From: Schoenoplectus triqueter
Lineage: Eukaryota; Streptophyta; Magnoliopsida; Poales; Cyperaceae
Reading direction: 5' to 3'
Assembly (NCBI GenBank): GCA_964058805.1
Contig: CAXKVV010000997.1
Location: 1-28,057, forward strand
Length of the DNA: 28,057 nt
Both the position numbers and the translations under genes were made by a program. A model generated the notes under the pieces. The model did no database searches. It saw only the letters and a list, made by a program, of their open reading frames with translations, and had not been told where the DNA came from. Below, in pieces: positions 1 through 9,057 of this stretch. How positions within the stretch are numbered: the stretch's first letter is position 1; each line of letters starts with the position of its first letter.

Positions 1-4
1 AAGA

Positions 5-212
5 GAAATATGATATCTTAATATCTAATATTATAAATTATATTTTGAACTAAAATTTATATTTGAATGATAATTAATATATTGATAAGTATTTATATAC
101 TTGAACCTCATTATTTTAAAACTATATATATTAAGTTTTAATATGAAAAATACGACGCCTTAATATTTAATATTATAAATCATATTTTGAACTTAAAATT
201 TATATTTAAGCA
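5..212. repeat. Diverged direct repeat, about 141-bp period
   Basis: Two similar AT-rich blocks start near 5 and 145. Both run through a TTAATATYTAATATTATAAA core and then a TATTTTGAAC/T-AAAATTTATATTT stretch, offset by about 141 bp. The spacer between them (CTATATATATTAAGTTTTAATAT) has a weaker echo after 225. This could be the edge of a satellite-like array or an old local duplication. There is no coding potential. The rest of 213-841 is AT-rich sequence with only one further short repeat. Confidence 0.45.
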
Positions 213-475
213 TTCATCAGATTATAGACAAATCTATATATCTAAATTTTAATATATTAAAATTGAATGTTTCAGATCCTAAAATTGAATGTTTCACCTC
301 TGGACGATGCAAATTCATATGTTCCGGACTCCTTAAATAACGATGACATGATATGTAAAAAGTAGAGAGATGAGTTGTCTGTCTTGTCGACCTCTCCTTT
401 CCTTTTCTCTCTGAGGCATTATGATTATGTCTGGAGAAATTGACGAATGCAGATTCCTTAGTCTTATGCCCATTG

Positions 476-561
476 CCCAGAACGTGCTCGACTTTGTGGC
501 GAGAAGGATATTTATCAGCACATCCGAAATATTGCTCAGAACATGCTCGACTATGAGGCGT
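476..561. repeat. Short direct repeat pair
   Basis: A block of about 26 bp with the core CAGAACRTGCTCGACTWTG occurs at about 477-502 and again at about 535-560, with three or four substitutions. No surrounding structure explains it. Confidence 0.4.
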
Positions 562-854
562 GTTGAGTAAACATTTAAAAGTTTAATAATTTAAACCTTA
601 ATCTTTATTCAAAGAAAAAAATGCTGTCATAATGAATAGATATATTTCCATTTTGTCCTTGCATAATTCAATATAAAGAAATGTCAATTATCAATTGAAG
701 TGATAATAATTGTGACACAAGCATGACATGTATTTACAAGTGACGAACCGACTGAAATTTCAGAAAGGGCTATACAGACCTAATCGTAAAACTCGTACGA
801 GAGAAGTGCTTTAATATTAAAATCATATCATAACCATGGTCCATTGTCAAAAAA

Positions 855-1160
855 AAGCTTTAGAATTGGTTTTTTAAAGGTTTTAGCACCATTTATATAA
901 TTAGTTCTAAATTCAGAAATTGCTAAAAAAATTAGAAACCAACGCTAAAAGTTCTCTGTAGGAGCGGATTTGAGCATGAATTTGGAGCCAGTTTTCAATA
1001 ACTAACCGACTCTAATAGACTCTTTAGATCCATTTTTAACTAATAATTGGTTTTATAGAGTAATTTTGAACTGATTATTTAGTTAATAAACGGTTCCAAA
1101 TATTGCTCTTTAGAACTGAATAATTATTGAAAATCGGCAGCAATTTTTTTAAAACAAATT
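855..1160. repeat. CACTA-like subterminal repeats, left side
   Basis: Variants of TTTAGAAYTGATTWTT and TTTTTAACTAATAATTGGTT recur in both orientations (for example near 860, 1019-1060 and 1120). They match the words found at 4860-5320. The palindromic arrangement resembles subterminal transposase-binding sites. Confidence 0.45.
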
Positions 1161-1589
1161 TGTTGATTTTTTAGGGCCAACCCATCATTACTAGTCATAT
1201 TTATTATCACATTACACATATATAATGAATATATAACAAACAATAACAAATAACAACATAAATATAACTAACATATATATACAAATAACATACACATATA
1301 CAAATAACACAAATGTCAAATATGAATGTAGAATATAAAGGATATATCAATATACCCCACAATCTAACTTACAATCATATTCTTAATTTCAATGATTTTT
1401 CTTGCGAATAATATTGTGGAGCTAGCTCGATAACTTACTAAAAGCAAATGAAAATTTTATTTGTTTGATTGATAAAAAAATATATAAAAAGTATAAATAA
1501 TTCGACGTGTACCTATTGGATTAATCTCAAATGAGTATCAACCTAAATTAATATATATTCTGATCATTTGGTCATATATGATAATACTA

Positions 1590-1594
<5 letters not shown>

Positions 1595-1620
<26 letters not shown>
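1595..1620. repeat. (TA)13 microsatellite at the left edge of the MITE array
   Basis: An uninterrupted TA dinucleotide run directly abuts foldback element B1. TA tracts separate several elements of this array (also 2027-2038, 2461-2474 and 2877-2917), suggesting that TA is the insertion target. Confidence 0.9.
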
Positions 1621-1625
1621 GTAAA

Positions 1626-2024
1626 GATATTGTGAGCTTAACCTCAGGGAGGCCTTCTGTGAGCTTAACTCAAAAAATAAATCAAATCATCTTCAAATTT
1701 TTATTTATCATTCTCATTAAATTCTTTATATGAAAATCTCATGGGATACAAAAATTTAAAGTGTTTTTAGTTTTTTAAGTCATGTTTTTTAATTTTTGAA
1801 AATCAGCTCTAAAAATAATAATAATAAATTTAATGTTTGAATATCATTTTTAAAAATTAAAAATGGTGGCTTAAAAAGCTCAAAACACTCTAAATTTTTG
1901 AATCCCACAATATTTTCATATAAAAAATTTAATGAGAATGATAAATTAAAATTTAAAGATATTTTTTTTGTACTTTTTGAGTTAATCTCATTGAAAGCCT
2001 CCGTGAGTTTAAGCTCATGGTATC
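1626..2024. mobile_element. Foldback MITE, family B, copy B1
   Basis: The 5' half (GATATTGTGAGCTTAACCTC..., then AACTCAAAAA and ATTTATCATTCTCATTAAAT) is the reverse complement of the 3' half, which ends ...GAGTTTAAGCTCATGGTATC. The arms meet around 1815-1830, so nearly the whole element is one long inverted repeat. It is flanked by (TA)n on both sides and has no coding capacity. A frame starting at 1898 is a by-product of the arm sequence. The transposase superfamily is not known; insertion into TA is compatible with Tc1/mariner-like mobilisation. Confidence 0.75.
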
Positions 2025-2051
2025 TTTATATATATATAGAGAGAGAGAGAG

Positions 2052-2457
2052 AGAGACTATGGTGCTTTAGAAGCGTAAAACTTCTCATGTTTCGCATCAT
2101 TATCTCAAATTTAAAAGTTCAAATAATCTATCCAAACCATTGAACATGATCTTCATAGTGAAATATCTTTGGAGGTCAAATTTTATATATTTTTTGAATG
2201 ATTTTGCTATGTTTAGATGAGCGAAAAATCACTAGTATTGGATGGTGCACAAATTGCTAGATCAACAAATTTTGTACCCATCTAAAGAGTAAAAAAAAAT
2301 TTAATATATATATATATATATATATATTTGATCTTCAAAGATATTTCAATATGGAGATACTGTTCAATAATTTGGATTTTCATTTGGACTTTTGAATTTA
2401 AAATATAAACATGAAGTATGAGAGGTTTTGTGTTTCACGAATAACTATAGCCTCACT
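2052..2457. mobile_element. Foldback MITE, family A, copy A1 (diverged)
   Basis: It starts GAGACTATGGTGCTTTAG and ends AACTATAGCCTCACT. The two halves are inverted copies: the segment around 2100-2180 pairs with the segment around 2330-2400. It shares order and wording with A2, for example CTCAAATTTAAAAGTTCAA and TTTTGTACCCATCTAAA. A TA run at about 2303-2328 lies inside it. It is flanked by GA-rich and TA-rich tracts. Confidence 0.7.
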
Positions 2458-2482
2458 TAATATATATATATATAGAGAGAGA

Positions 2483-2873
2483 GAGTGATGCTATGGTGCT
2501 TCGCGAAGTAAAAAAAAATTTGTGTTTCGCGTCCGTATCTCGAATTTAAAAGTTCAATCGACCGATCCAAACCGTTGAACATCATCTTCATATTGAAATA
2601 TCCTTGAAGATCAAATTTTATATTTTTTTGAATTTTTTTGATATTTTTTAGATGGGTACAAAATCGCTTGTTTTGGATGGTGCAGAAATCTTTAAATCAA
2701 TAAACTTTGTACCCATCTAAAAAATATCAAAAAAATATAAAATTTGATCTCCAAAGATATTTTAATATGAAGATGATGTTCAACGGTTTGGATCGGCCAT
2801 TTGAACTTTTAAATTCGAGATATGGACGCGAAGCACAAAAGATTTTTTTGCTTCGCGAAGCACCATAGCATCA

Positions 2874-2876
<3 letters not shown>
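2483..2876. mobile_element. Foldback MITE, family A, copy A2 (best preserved)
   Basis: Inverted arms of about 160 bp begin GAGTGATGCTATGGTGCTTC and end with the exact complement at 2857-2876. By eye the arms differ at only about 8% of positions, with a short centre near 2655-2705 carrying TTTGTACCCATCTAAA. It sits between (TA)n tracts at 2461-2474 and 2877-2917. The palindrome CTTCGCGAAG lies near each end. It is non-coding, and a transcript would fold into one long hairpin. It is the youngest-looking member of the array. Confidence 0.85.

Positions 2877-2917
<41 letters not shown>
2877..2917. repeat. (TA)n microsatellite, about 20 units
   Basis: A pure TA run of 41 bases lies between foldback elements A2 and A3. 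It continues into degenerate TATG/TATT repeats up to about 2940. Confidence 0.93.
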
Positions 2918-2925
<8 letters not shown>

Positions 2926-2952
2926 ATATGTATTTATGTATAGAGAGAAAGA

Positions 2953-3335
2953 GAGTTAGACTATGTATAGTATTAATCATCTATGTGCTATGGATTATTT
3001 CATTATTATCAAAGTCTAAATGGTCAATTCTAACTGTTCAAAATGATTTACATATAAAAAAATTAGTTGGAGATCAAATTATATATATTTTTTTAATATT
3101 TTAGGTCGTTAGAAAATCACTTCTTTTGAATGACTCATAATAACTAAATAATGTCATTTTAAATTATCTAAAAAATACTAATAAATTCTAAATAATATAA
3201 AATTTGTTCCCAACTATATTTTTTATGTATAAATTATTTTGAACAGTTCAGATCAATCATTTAGACTTTGAGAATGAAAAAATAATTCATAGCATGAGCG
3301 TGGTCCGTGCTATGCATAGCACCATAGCCCAACTC
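2953..3335. mobile_element. Foldback MITE, family A-like, copy A3
   Basis: It begins GAGTTAGACTATGTATAG and ends ATAGCACCATAGCCCAACTC. Arms of about 150 bp are inverted copies: TCAAAGTCTAAATGGTCAAT near 3009 pairs with ATCATTTAGACTTTGAGAAT near 3265. The flanks are TATA-rich (TATAGAGAG on the left, TCTATATATA on the right). It is a diverged family A relative and non-coding. Confidence 0.7.
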
Positions 3336-3340
3336 TATAT

Positions 3341-3680
3341 ATAAACTTAGAGAAAGTCTAAAATATAATACATTGCCCCGATTGCATTCATACAACGCAT
3401 CAAAATCATAAATTTCAAGTTAAAAATGACCAATCCGAATCGTTTAAACTGTTGCAGAAAATTAAACTTTATTTTTTTTAATTTTTTGGTTGGAAGAAAG
3501 TTGTCACTATTGCACTATCCAAAATCATCAAATCAAGCAACTTTTTTTTGGCCCAAATAATAGCAGAAAAGTTTAAAAAATATATAAATTTTGGATTTCC
3601 TATGAGAATTTGGTATGGATAAAATACAGAATAGTTTGGATCAGTCATTTTTAACTAGAAGTTTGAGATGTACATATATA
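3341..3680. mobile_element. Foldback MITE, family A-like, copy A4 (decayed)
   Basis: AATTTCAAGTTAAAAATGAC and CAATCCGAATCGTTTAAAC at about 3410-3455 pair with the inverse copy at about 3625-3670. The outer ends are poorly conserved and the edges are approximate. TATATATA tracts lie at both margins. Confidence 0.55.
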
Positions 3681-3683
3681 TAT

Positions 3684-4047
3684 AGCATTCTTCTCAGAGC
3701 ATAGAATCATTTCGTGCTCCTAACAAAAAAACTACATTAAAAATCTTTAAATTTTGATTTATCATGCTCATTAAATTCAACATATGAAATATTTTGTAGT
3801 ATAAATTTTGGTTTGTTTTAAATTTTTTAAGTCATTATTTTTTATTTTTAAAGATGATGTACAAATATTAAATATTTTATTTTTATTTTTAGAGCTATTT
3901 TTTAAAAAATTAAAAGCGGTGACTTAAGAAACTCAAAACACTTTAATTTTTTTATACACAATATTTTCATATGAAGAATTTCATCGTCAAAAATTTAGAG
4001 AAGATTTAATATATTTTTTGAGTTAGAATTACGAGAGAGCTCCGTTC
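3684..4047. mobile_element. Foldback MITE, family B, copy B2
   Basis: It has the same internal order as B1: AAATTTTGATTTATCATGCT, CATTAAATT, AAGTCATTATTTTTTATTTT, a centre near 3860-3880, then the inverted half ending TTTTGAGTTAGAATTACGAG. It joins B3 directly with no TA tract between, so the boundary is approximate. Confidence 0.6.
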
Positions 4048-4051
4048 TCCT

Positions 4052-4414
4052 AGAAGCATGAAAGGGCTCCATGCTTCTAACTCAAAAATTATAATAAATT
4101 ATTTTCAAATTGTAATTTATTATACTCATTAAATTTTTCATAGAAAAATATTATAGGATATAAAAATTTGGAGTGTTTGAGTTTTTTAATTTATTGTTTT
4201 TATTTTTTAAAATGATGTATAAACATTAAATTTTTGTTATTATTTTTAGACCTGATTTATTCAAAAATTAAAAACAGTGATATAGTAAAATCAAAACCCT
4301 CAAAATGTTTGTATTAATCTTATGAAAATTTTAATGAGTATGATAAATCAAAATTTGGATATGATTTGATATACTTTTTGAGATAGGAGCACAAAATATG
4401 CTATTTTTTACTTT
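4052..4414. mobile_element. Foldback MITE, family B, copy B3
   Basis: The left arm (GAAGCATGAAAGGGCTCC, then CTAACTCAAAAATTATAATA) pairs with the right arm ending near TTTTTGAGATAGGAGCACAA. The internal words (TTTGGAGTGTTTGAG, TTTTAAAATGATGTATAAAC, CATTAAATTT) match B1 and B2. A TATATATAGAGAG tract follows. Confidence 0.6.
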
Positions 4415-4429
4415 CTATATATAGAGAGA

Positions 4430-4586
4430 GAGTTGTGTTACAGTTAGTCGTGAAGTACAAAATATTTTTGTACTTCGTGATGTATCTCTAATTTCCGAGT
4501 TAAAAATATTGATCCAACCAAGAATGAGAGATATGATCCAAATTACAAAAGCATTTTATATTTTATGACTAATGGTAGTGTAACTC
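4430..4586. mobile_element. Short foldback MITE, family A-like, copy A5
   Basis: It begins GAGTTGTGTTACAGTTAGTC and ends with an imperfect inverse, GACTAATGGTAGTGTAACTC. The flanks are TATATATAGAGAGA and TCTCTATATATA. A compact hairpin at about 4447-4482 (CGTGAAGTACAAAA paired with TTTTTGTACTTCG) lies inside. It appears to be an internally deleted relative of family A. Confidence 0.55.
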
Positions 4587-4599
4587 TCTCTATATATAA

Positions 4600-4855
4600 T
4601 TAATTTTACACCATTAATATAAATTAATGACTATTTTAATTAACATAGGCTAGAAATAGAAATTAATCTCAATTAATGAGAAAGGACCTTAATTAGAGCA
4701 GAAGAAGGAGAAAGAAATGCTGAAGGTGGGAAGAAGTAGAGCTCATTGTTGCTGTTGGTGCTATTGAAGGTGAAGGAGATCAGAAGAGAGTACTGAGGAC
4801 GCACAATTGGGAGAGAAGAGAAAATGAGTTGATATGGGAAAAAAATCCTAAGTAA
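4600..4855. other. Purine-rich non-coding stretch inside the CACTA-like element
   Basis: Bases 4675-4840 are strongly GA-rich with no significant reading frame. The position next to subterminal repeats mirrors the CT-rich leader next to the subterminal repeats of the element at 24907. It may be an untranslated end of a lost transposon gene. Confidence 0.35.
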
Positions 4856-4859
4856 TAAA

Positions 4860-5325
4860 ACGTTTAGAATTGATTTTTAATAAATAATCGATTCTAAAAG
4901 ACCCTTTAAATATGATTTTTAACTAAAAAAAATGATTTTAAAGGATCATTTAGAGTCGATTTTTAACTAATAACTGATTCTAAAAGTTCTTTTAAAACCT
5001 GTGATTTGTACAAAAAAAAATTCATTCTAAAAAGTTTCCTTCAGAAATTTTCTTTGCGCCGAAATCATGTATGCTTTAGAACTGATTTTCTATGAAAACT
5101 ATTTCTAAAAGTTTCCTTTTCGAAACGGTTTTTGTAGGGAATCATTTCTAAAGGTTTTTCAATTGTTTCATCATTTTTTTCTTTGTTTTAAAAATATTTT
5201 TTATTAATAAAAATTGTCGAATATATAACCAAAACTTTTATAATGTCACTACTCTCTTTTACAATCGATTATTCAATTAATCGGTGCTAAATGAAAGTTA
5301 GAAAGCTGTTTTTTTTCTGAGAGTG
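4860..5325. repeat. CACTA-like subterminal repeats, right side
   Basis: At least six imperfect copies of TTTAGAATCGATTTTTAACT and TAATCGATTCTAAAAG occur in alternating orientation (for example 4863, 4890, 4952, 4970 and 5080). They end at a T-run followed by CTGAGAGTG, which resembles a decayed CACTA 3' terminus. Confidence 0.5.
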
Positions 5326-7129
5326 AATTATCATAAAACTTTTTAAATTTTTAATAAATATATTATTTTTCAAAATATTTGGAGGGCTGCAGCCCCTCTT
5401 CGGTATCTATATTAAGCTCTGCCATTCCTATTTACAATTCTACATGGAAAGATTAAATGTCGGTCTCTAGTTAAAAAAAAAAAGGATTTGAAAAATAAGT
5501 ATTTACATCGTCGTGATGCGTAAGTCCTTTATAATAAATATTCTTTCAAGAGTTAAAAAAACAATATAAAAGAAACAGATTGAAAAATTGTAAATGTCGG
5601 CAAGCAGCGGTGTATGATCCGAAATAACGCGCAATTAACATGGATACACAGTAAAGATAATTTATGAAACGGAATACCATTATACTAGTTTTTATCAGAT
5701 ATGCCAATAATTTTAGTAAACTTAGCCTCCTTTCAAGTCTAAGAAAACTTAGTATTTATTTAGAATAGTTTTTAAATAATTTACAATTAAGCATGCAATA
5801 AATGATAACTATCTTTTATACACATATATTACTAATGAGGGGATTGATCACTTGATATTTGTTATCAATTAAAATAAACTTTACAAATAAAAAATTTAAA
5901 ATGTATGTCATTGGACATTAAAATTAATAGAAAGAGAAAATTTATACAGACATAATAAATAGAATAACATTAAAATTATATGGAATTGACTATTATTTAT
6001 TGATATATACATCAGGAAAAATTTAATATCAGACAACTAAAACTTTATTTTACTGAATTTACAATAAAACATTCATCAATTCTCATCTTCCTCTTTTTTG
6101 GATATTATATGTATTTTGTAAAGTCATGCATGTAAAGTTGGATTTCAAATTTGAAGATTATTGTTAAGAGTTGTCAACTTTATTAAAAACATAATTATTA
6201 AATTATAAGATCATGAGCATTAGACGCATGTCGCGCATTACCGCTTTCAATTGATGCATGCAATAAGCAAGCTATGTTCTATTCGTGATCTTTTCGTACA
6301 CTCCATAAGATTCAGTGTAATGATATGTCTGTTATGTTCCTCCAAAAAAATATGTTTGTTCTTTTATTTGTAGCCTTCACTGTGTAATATGACATGACAG
6401 ACTTTTTCTGTGGCCTAAAATTTTGACACCTCCACCAAAATTTATCGCTCTTCGGTGTTATTTTAATTTGTCCATTTCTTTTTGGCGACCCTATTACTAA
6501 TCAAGGAAATAAGTGAGAAGTTAATATATTATATATCACAAGCTTTTAATAAAGTTAAAGGGGAATTAATTTGTCGCCCATCTATCAATGGCTACGATGA
6601 CACGTCACTTTCTCATTAAAAAAAGAGGCTATCACATCCGAAAACACTTCTACTATGCTTCTTCAAATATACCCTGATGGCTTGATTTTTACATTGTGTA
6701 TTGTTTGATTTCTAAGAGATCAAAGAAACGTGTTTTCCGTAACCATGATGTGTCCAGTCCGACACGTCATTTTTAATTCCCATGATGTACCGGCAAACAT
6801 AGCTAACAACATTATGTCACAAGTGGTGCTAAAAATTGATGTTCTGATTTTTTAGGTCAGACTGGCATGTTTAATATATAAGTGGGTTAAACATGTGCTA
6901 AATTGATGGGTTATTTTTTTTTCAAGTATATGAATGTGATGCTCGTTCTGCTAGACACGTACCATCATTTTGTATAACACATGCATAATTATATATATTG
7001 TGCCGAATGATGTCATGTCAATTTTAATCCGTAATTTATTGTCCCTCTTTCATTCTCTATTTTCTCGTCTATGCAGTGTACAGAGTATGCTTATAAACGC
7101 ACATAAATGTACTTGTGTTGTGTCTTTTC
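5326..7129. other. AT-rich intergenic sequence, nothing recognised
   Basis: No convincing coding frame, terminal repeat or RNA gene is visible. A frame starting at 6970 runs into the retrotransposon LTR and has no recognisable domain. The last five bases (7125-7129, TTTTC) are the target-site duplication of the element that follows. Confidence 0.6.
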
Positions 7130-7324
7130 TGTTGGAATTAATTATTATTAATTACAATATGTATGGGCTTATATGTAATAAATATATTATATAATGGGCT
7201 GTCAAATTATACCCATAATGAAGTGATCAAATTCTGTATCGGGTTTATTATATGTCATGAGAAGTGGGACCTTTAATGTGTAGAATGCGTATTAATGACT
7301 TTATGATTTAGTGATGGTCTGAAT

Positions 7325-7333
7325 TATATAAAG
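7325..7333 (+). promoter_or_regulatory. Candidate TATA box 1 in the copia-1 LTR
   Basis: TATATAAAG is a good plant TATA match. If used, the transcript would start near 7355 and carry several upstream ATGs before the candidate gag start. A second candidate is at 7480. Confidence 0.45.
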
Positions 7334-7479
7334 TCTCATAATAATACAATTATGCTATTGGTCCCTGGAGAACACAACTATAGACAGCTTTCTGATTAAG
7401 CAGCGAACCCGTTAAGAGAGAATCTGGATCCGATATGGACCCGTTAAGGTATAACTGCACTATGTTATATGGACGTCCA

Positions 7480-7486
7480 TATATAT
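7480..7486 (+). promoter_or_regulatory. Candidate TATA box 2 in the copia-1 LTR
   Basis: TATATAT would place the transcript start near 7510. The next ATG downstream is then the one at 7709, with a purine at -3 and G at +4. This fits an LTR-encoded gag start better than TATA box 1 does. Confidence 0.4.
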
Positions 7487-7708
7487 GCAGATATACAGTT
7501 GGCTTTGGACATCTTTTCGTTTTCCCACTTTCTGGCACCCTTTCATTTCCAACAGATCCAGATCTCTCTCTCTTAACACTGTTCCAGTAGAGAAGAAACT
7601 GTCTGACGCCGGTCCTCTCAATCACTCCATCGGATTAGAGGAAGATCGCTGGAAGGCTAAAGGAGTCTGGTGATCAACGGGGTTGTGTCTCTCTGGAAGA
7701 CTGACAGC

Positions 7709-7718
7709 ATGGATCAAG
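7709..7718 (+). CDS. Candidate short first coding exon of gag-pol inside the LTR
   Basis: ATG GAT CAA G is followed directly by a GTAACT donor. Joined to the acceptor after 9016, the split codon becomes G|CA (Ala). The frame then runs through 13 further codons (9019-9057: [13 protein letters not shown]) into the Met at 9058. Phase, donor, acceptor, start context and lack of nearby upstream ATGs all agree. This is inferred from sequence only. The alternative is translation from 9058. Confidence 0.6.
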
Positions 7719-9016
7719 GTAACTTAATTTATGTTTAGGGTTCACTAGAGGATCATGGCCATAACAGTAAATTATTCTAACAATTGGTATCAGAGCCTAC
7801 TCTAGTTGAACTGTTAAGATCTAATGACTGATTCAAAAATTTCTCAGAAATTCGTATTTCTATAATAGGATATGTTCTTTTAATCAAATAGTTTATAAAT
7901 AGTTCGGAAATTTATAGATCTGTTTGTTAAATATGAAATTTATCAAGATTGACAATCAGTTTCGGAAAACAAGTTTATCAGTTTATCAGAATCAAGAAAT
8001 ATTTCAGAAACTGATTGGTCAACACAGTAGCTTTCGAATTGCATATGATTAATTGCTATATTACATGATTCTGTTAAGAAAATACGAATTTCTGATCTGT
8101 ATTCCGCTGCGGTTATTTTTGAATCATGTCAAGATCAAATAATATTGGTTATCTGAACGGGCGGTTATGTAAATTAGGAAGCCCATTCAGTATTTTCATG
8201 CCTAACTCTTTTTTGCAGAAGGATTATGAGATAGTATGACCCTGTTGCCTTGTGTGAAACTTGTAATGCATGAATGATTGATGTGTGTAAGCGGCCTAAG
8301 GTGCCAATTAATTATTTTTATTTTGGTGGCTTGCATGTCACATAATTTCATTTATTATTAGGATAGTAATTTGGTAAGAATGAGAGATTTACATTAAGCA
8401 TAGGATTGATGGCTTGTGAAGAGGATTCTTACGAAAGAGATCATCATGTCTTGGGTCATACTATCTCGCTTATGAATTGATTATGTTGGTTGTTGTTTAT
8501 TCGGTATTGATTGCATGAACCCATGAATTGATATTTAGGTTAAGCCAACATATTTGAGAAATTTATTTGGATAATGTTAAATCATTATGAAGGCTTCAGA
8601 TAAAATACATTTTTTGAAATAATTAACAAAATTATTATCTTACCAAAGTAAGCTCTTATATTGGCGTTAATTATTTTTCAAGACTTGTATACGGACGATA
8701 TACATATAATATTTGATTTTTGGACTATCCCAAAGGAAAGACAACAATCACTTATTATATGTAAACAGATTGTAGTAATATATAGGTAATGGTCAATAAG
8801 TTTTAGGTGTGATTAGTTGATTGACCCAAAGGAAAGTTAACTAATTGACATCAAATGGACCGTTATATATCATTATTACGCCTAATTATCTAAGAATAAT
8901 AATTGATTCCAAAGAACACTTATTATTTGAGGATACTTAGTTGATGGAATATGCCTTATTTTGATTTAATATTATAATTCAGACATTTGATTCGTTATAT
9001 TGCATATATTTTTCAG
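7719..9016 (+). other. Candidate leader intron of copia-1, containing the PBS
   Basis: It starts GTAACT and ends TATTTTTCAG after a T-rich tract. It is 1298 nt long, AT-rich and without a long frame. It spans the LTR end and the PBS, so a spliced message could not be primed for full reverse transcription, whereas the unspliced RNA could. Confidence 0.55.
7785..7796 (+). promoter_or_regulatory. Primer binding site (initiator tRNA-Met)
   Basis: TGGTATCAGAGC is the exact complement of the 3' end of plant initiator tRNA-Met, two bases past the LTR terminus. It primes minus-strand DNA synthesis. Confidence 0.95.
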
Positions 9017-9057
9017 CAAAGATTACTGATCTTACTGCCGGCATCAATAGCATTCCG

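Larger units (their letters stand above)
842..5325. mobile_element. Possible old CACTA-like element containing a MITE array
   Basis: The left edge (CATTGTCA, A-run, GCTTT at 842-861) is roughly the inverse of the right edge (GAAAGC, T-run, CTGAGAGTG at 5301-5325), as expected for decayed CACTA terminal repeats. Both flanks carry the same subterminal words, such as TTTAGAATTGATTTTTA and its inverse CGATTCTAAA: about 855-1160 on the left and 4860-5320 on the right. CACTA elements are known for repeated subterminal transposase-binding motifs. A purine-rich stretch at 4685-4850 sits just inside the right subterminal zone. No transposase frame is visible. The 3-bp flanks (GTC and AAT) do not match, so the ends are uncertain, or two separate element fragments are involved. 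Confidence 0.42.
7130..7782 (+). repeat. 5' LTR of copia-1
   Basis: It is bounded by TGTTGGAATTA and ATTATTCTAACA. It matches 13610-14262 base for base at a constant offset of 6480. It contains two possible TATA boxes (7325-7333 and 7480-7486), a leader free of ATG from 7488 to 7708, and a candidate gag start codon at 7709 followed by a splice donor at 7719. Small frames on either strand inside it are also present in the 3' LTR and are probably incidental. Confidence 0.97.

Noticed and set aside
1898..2143. 81-codon plus-strand frame
   Set aside because: It runs across the right arm of foldback B1, a TA/GA microsatellite and the start of A1, with no domain.
5383..5402. GC-rich palindrome GGGCTGCAGCCC
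   Set aside because: An isolated 12-bp palindrome with no further structure around it.
7177..7182. AATAAA in the copia-1 LTR as a polyadenylation signal
   Set aside because: It lies upstream of both candidate TATA boxes, so it would be in U3 and unable to serve transcripts that start downstream in the same LTR. It could act only in the 3' LTR, for which there is no evidence.
7350..7673. Overlapping frames of 91 codons (minus) and 62 codons (plus) in the LTR, repeated at 13830-14153
   Set aside because: They are on opposite strands of the same LTR segment and lack any domain. Their conservation between LTRs is explained by LTR identity.
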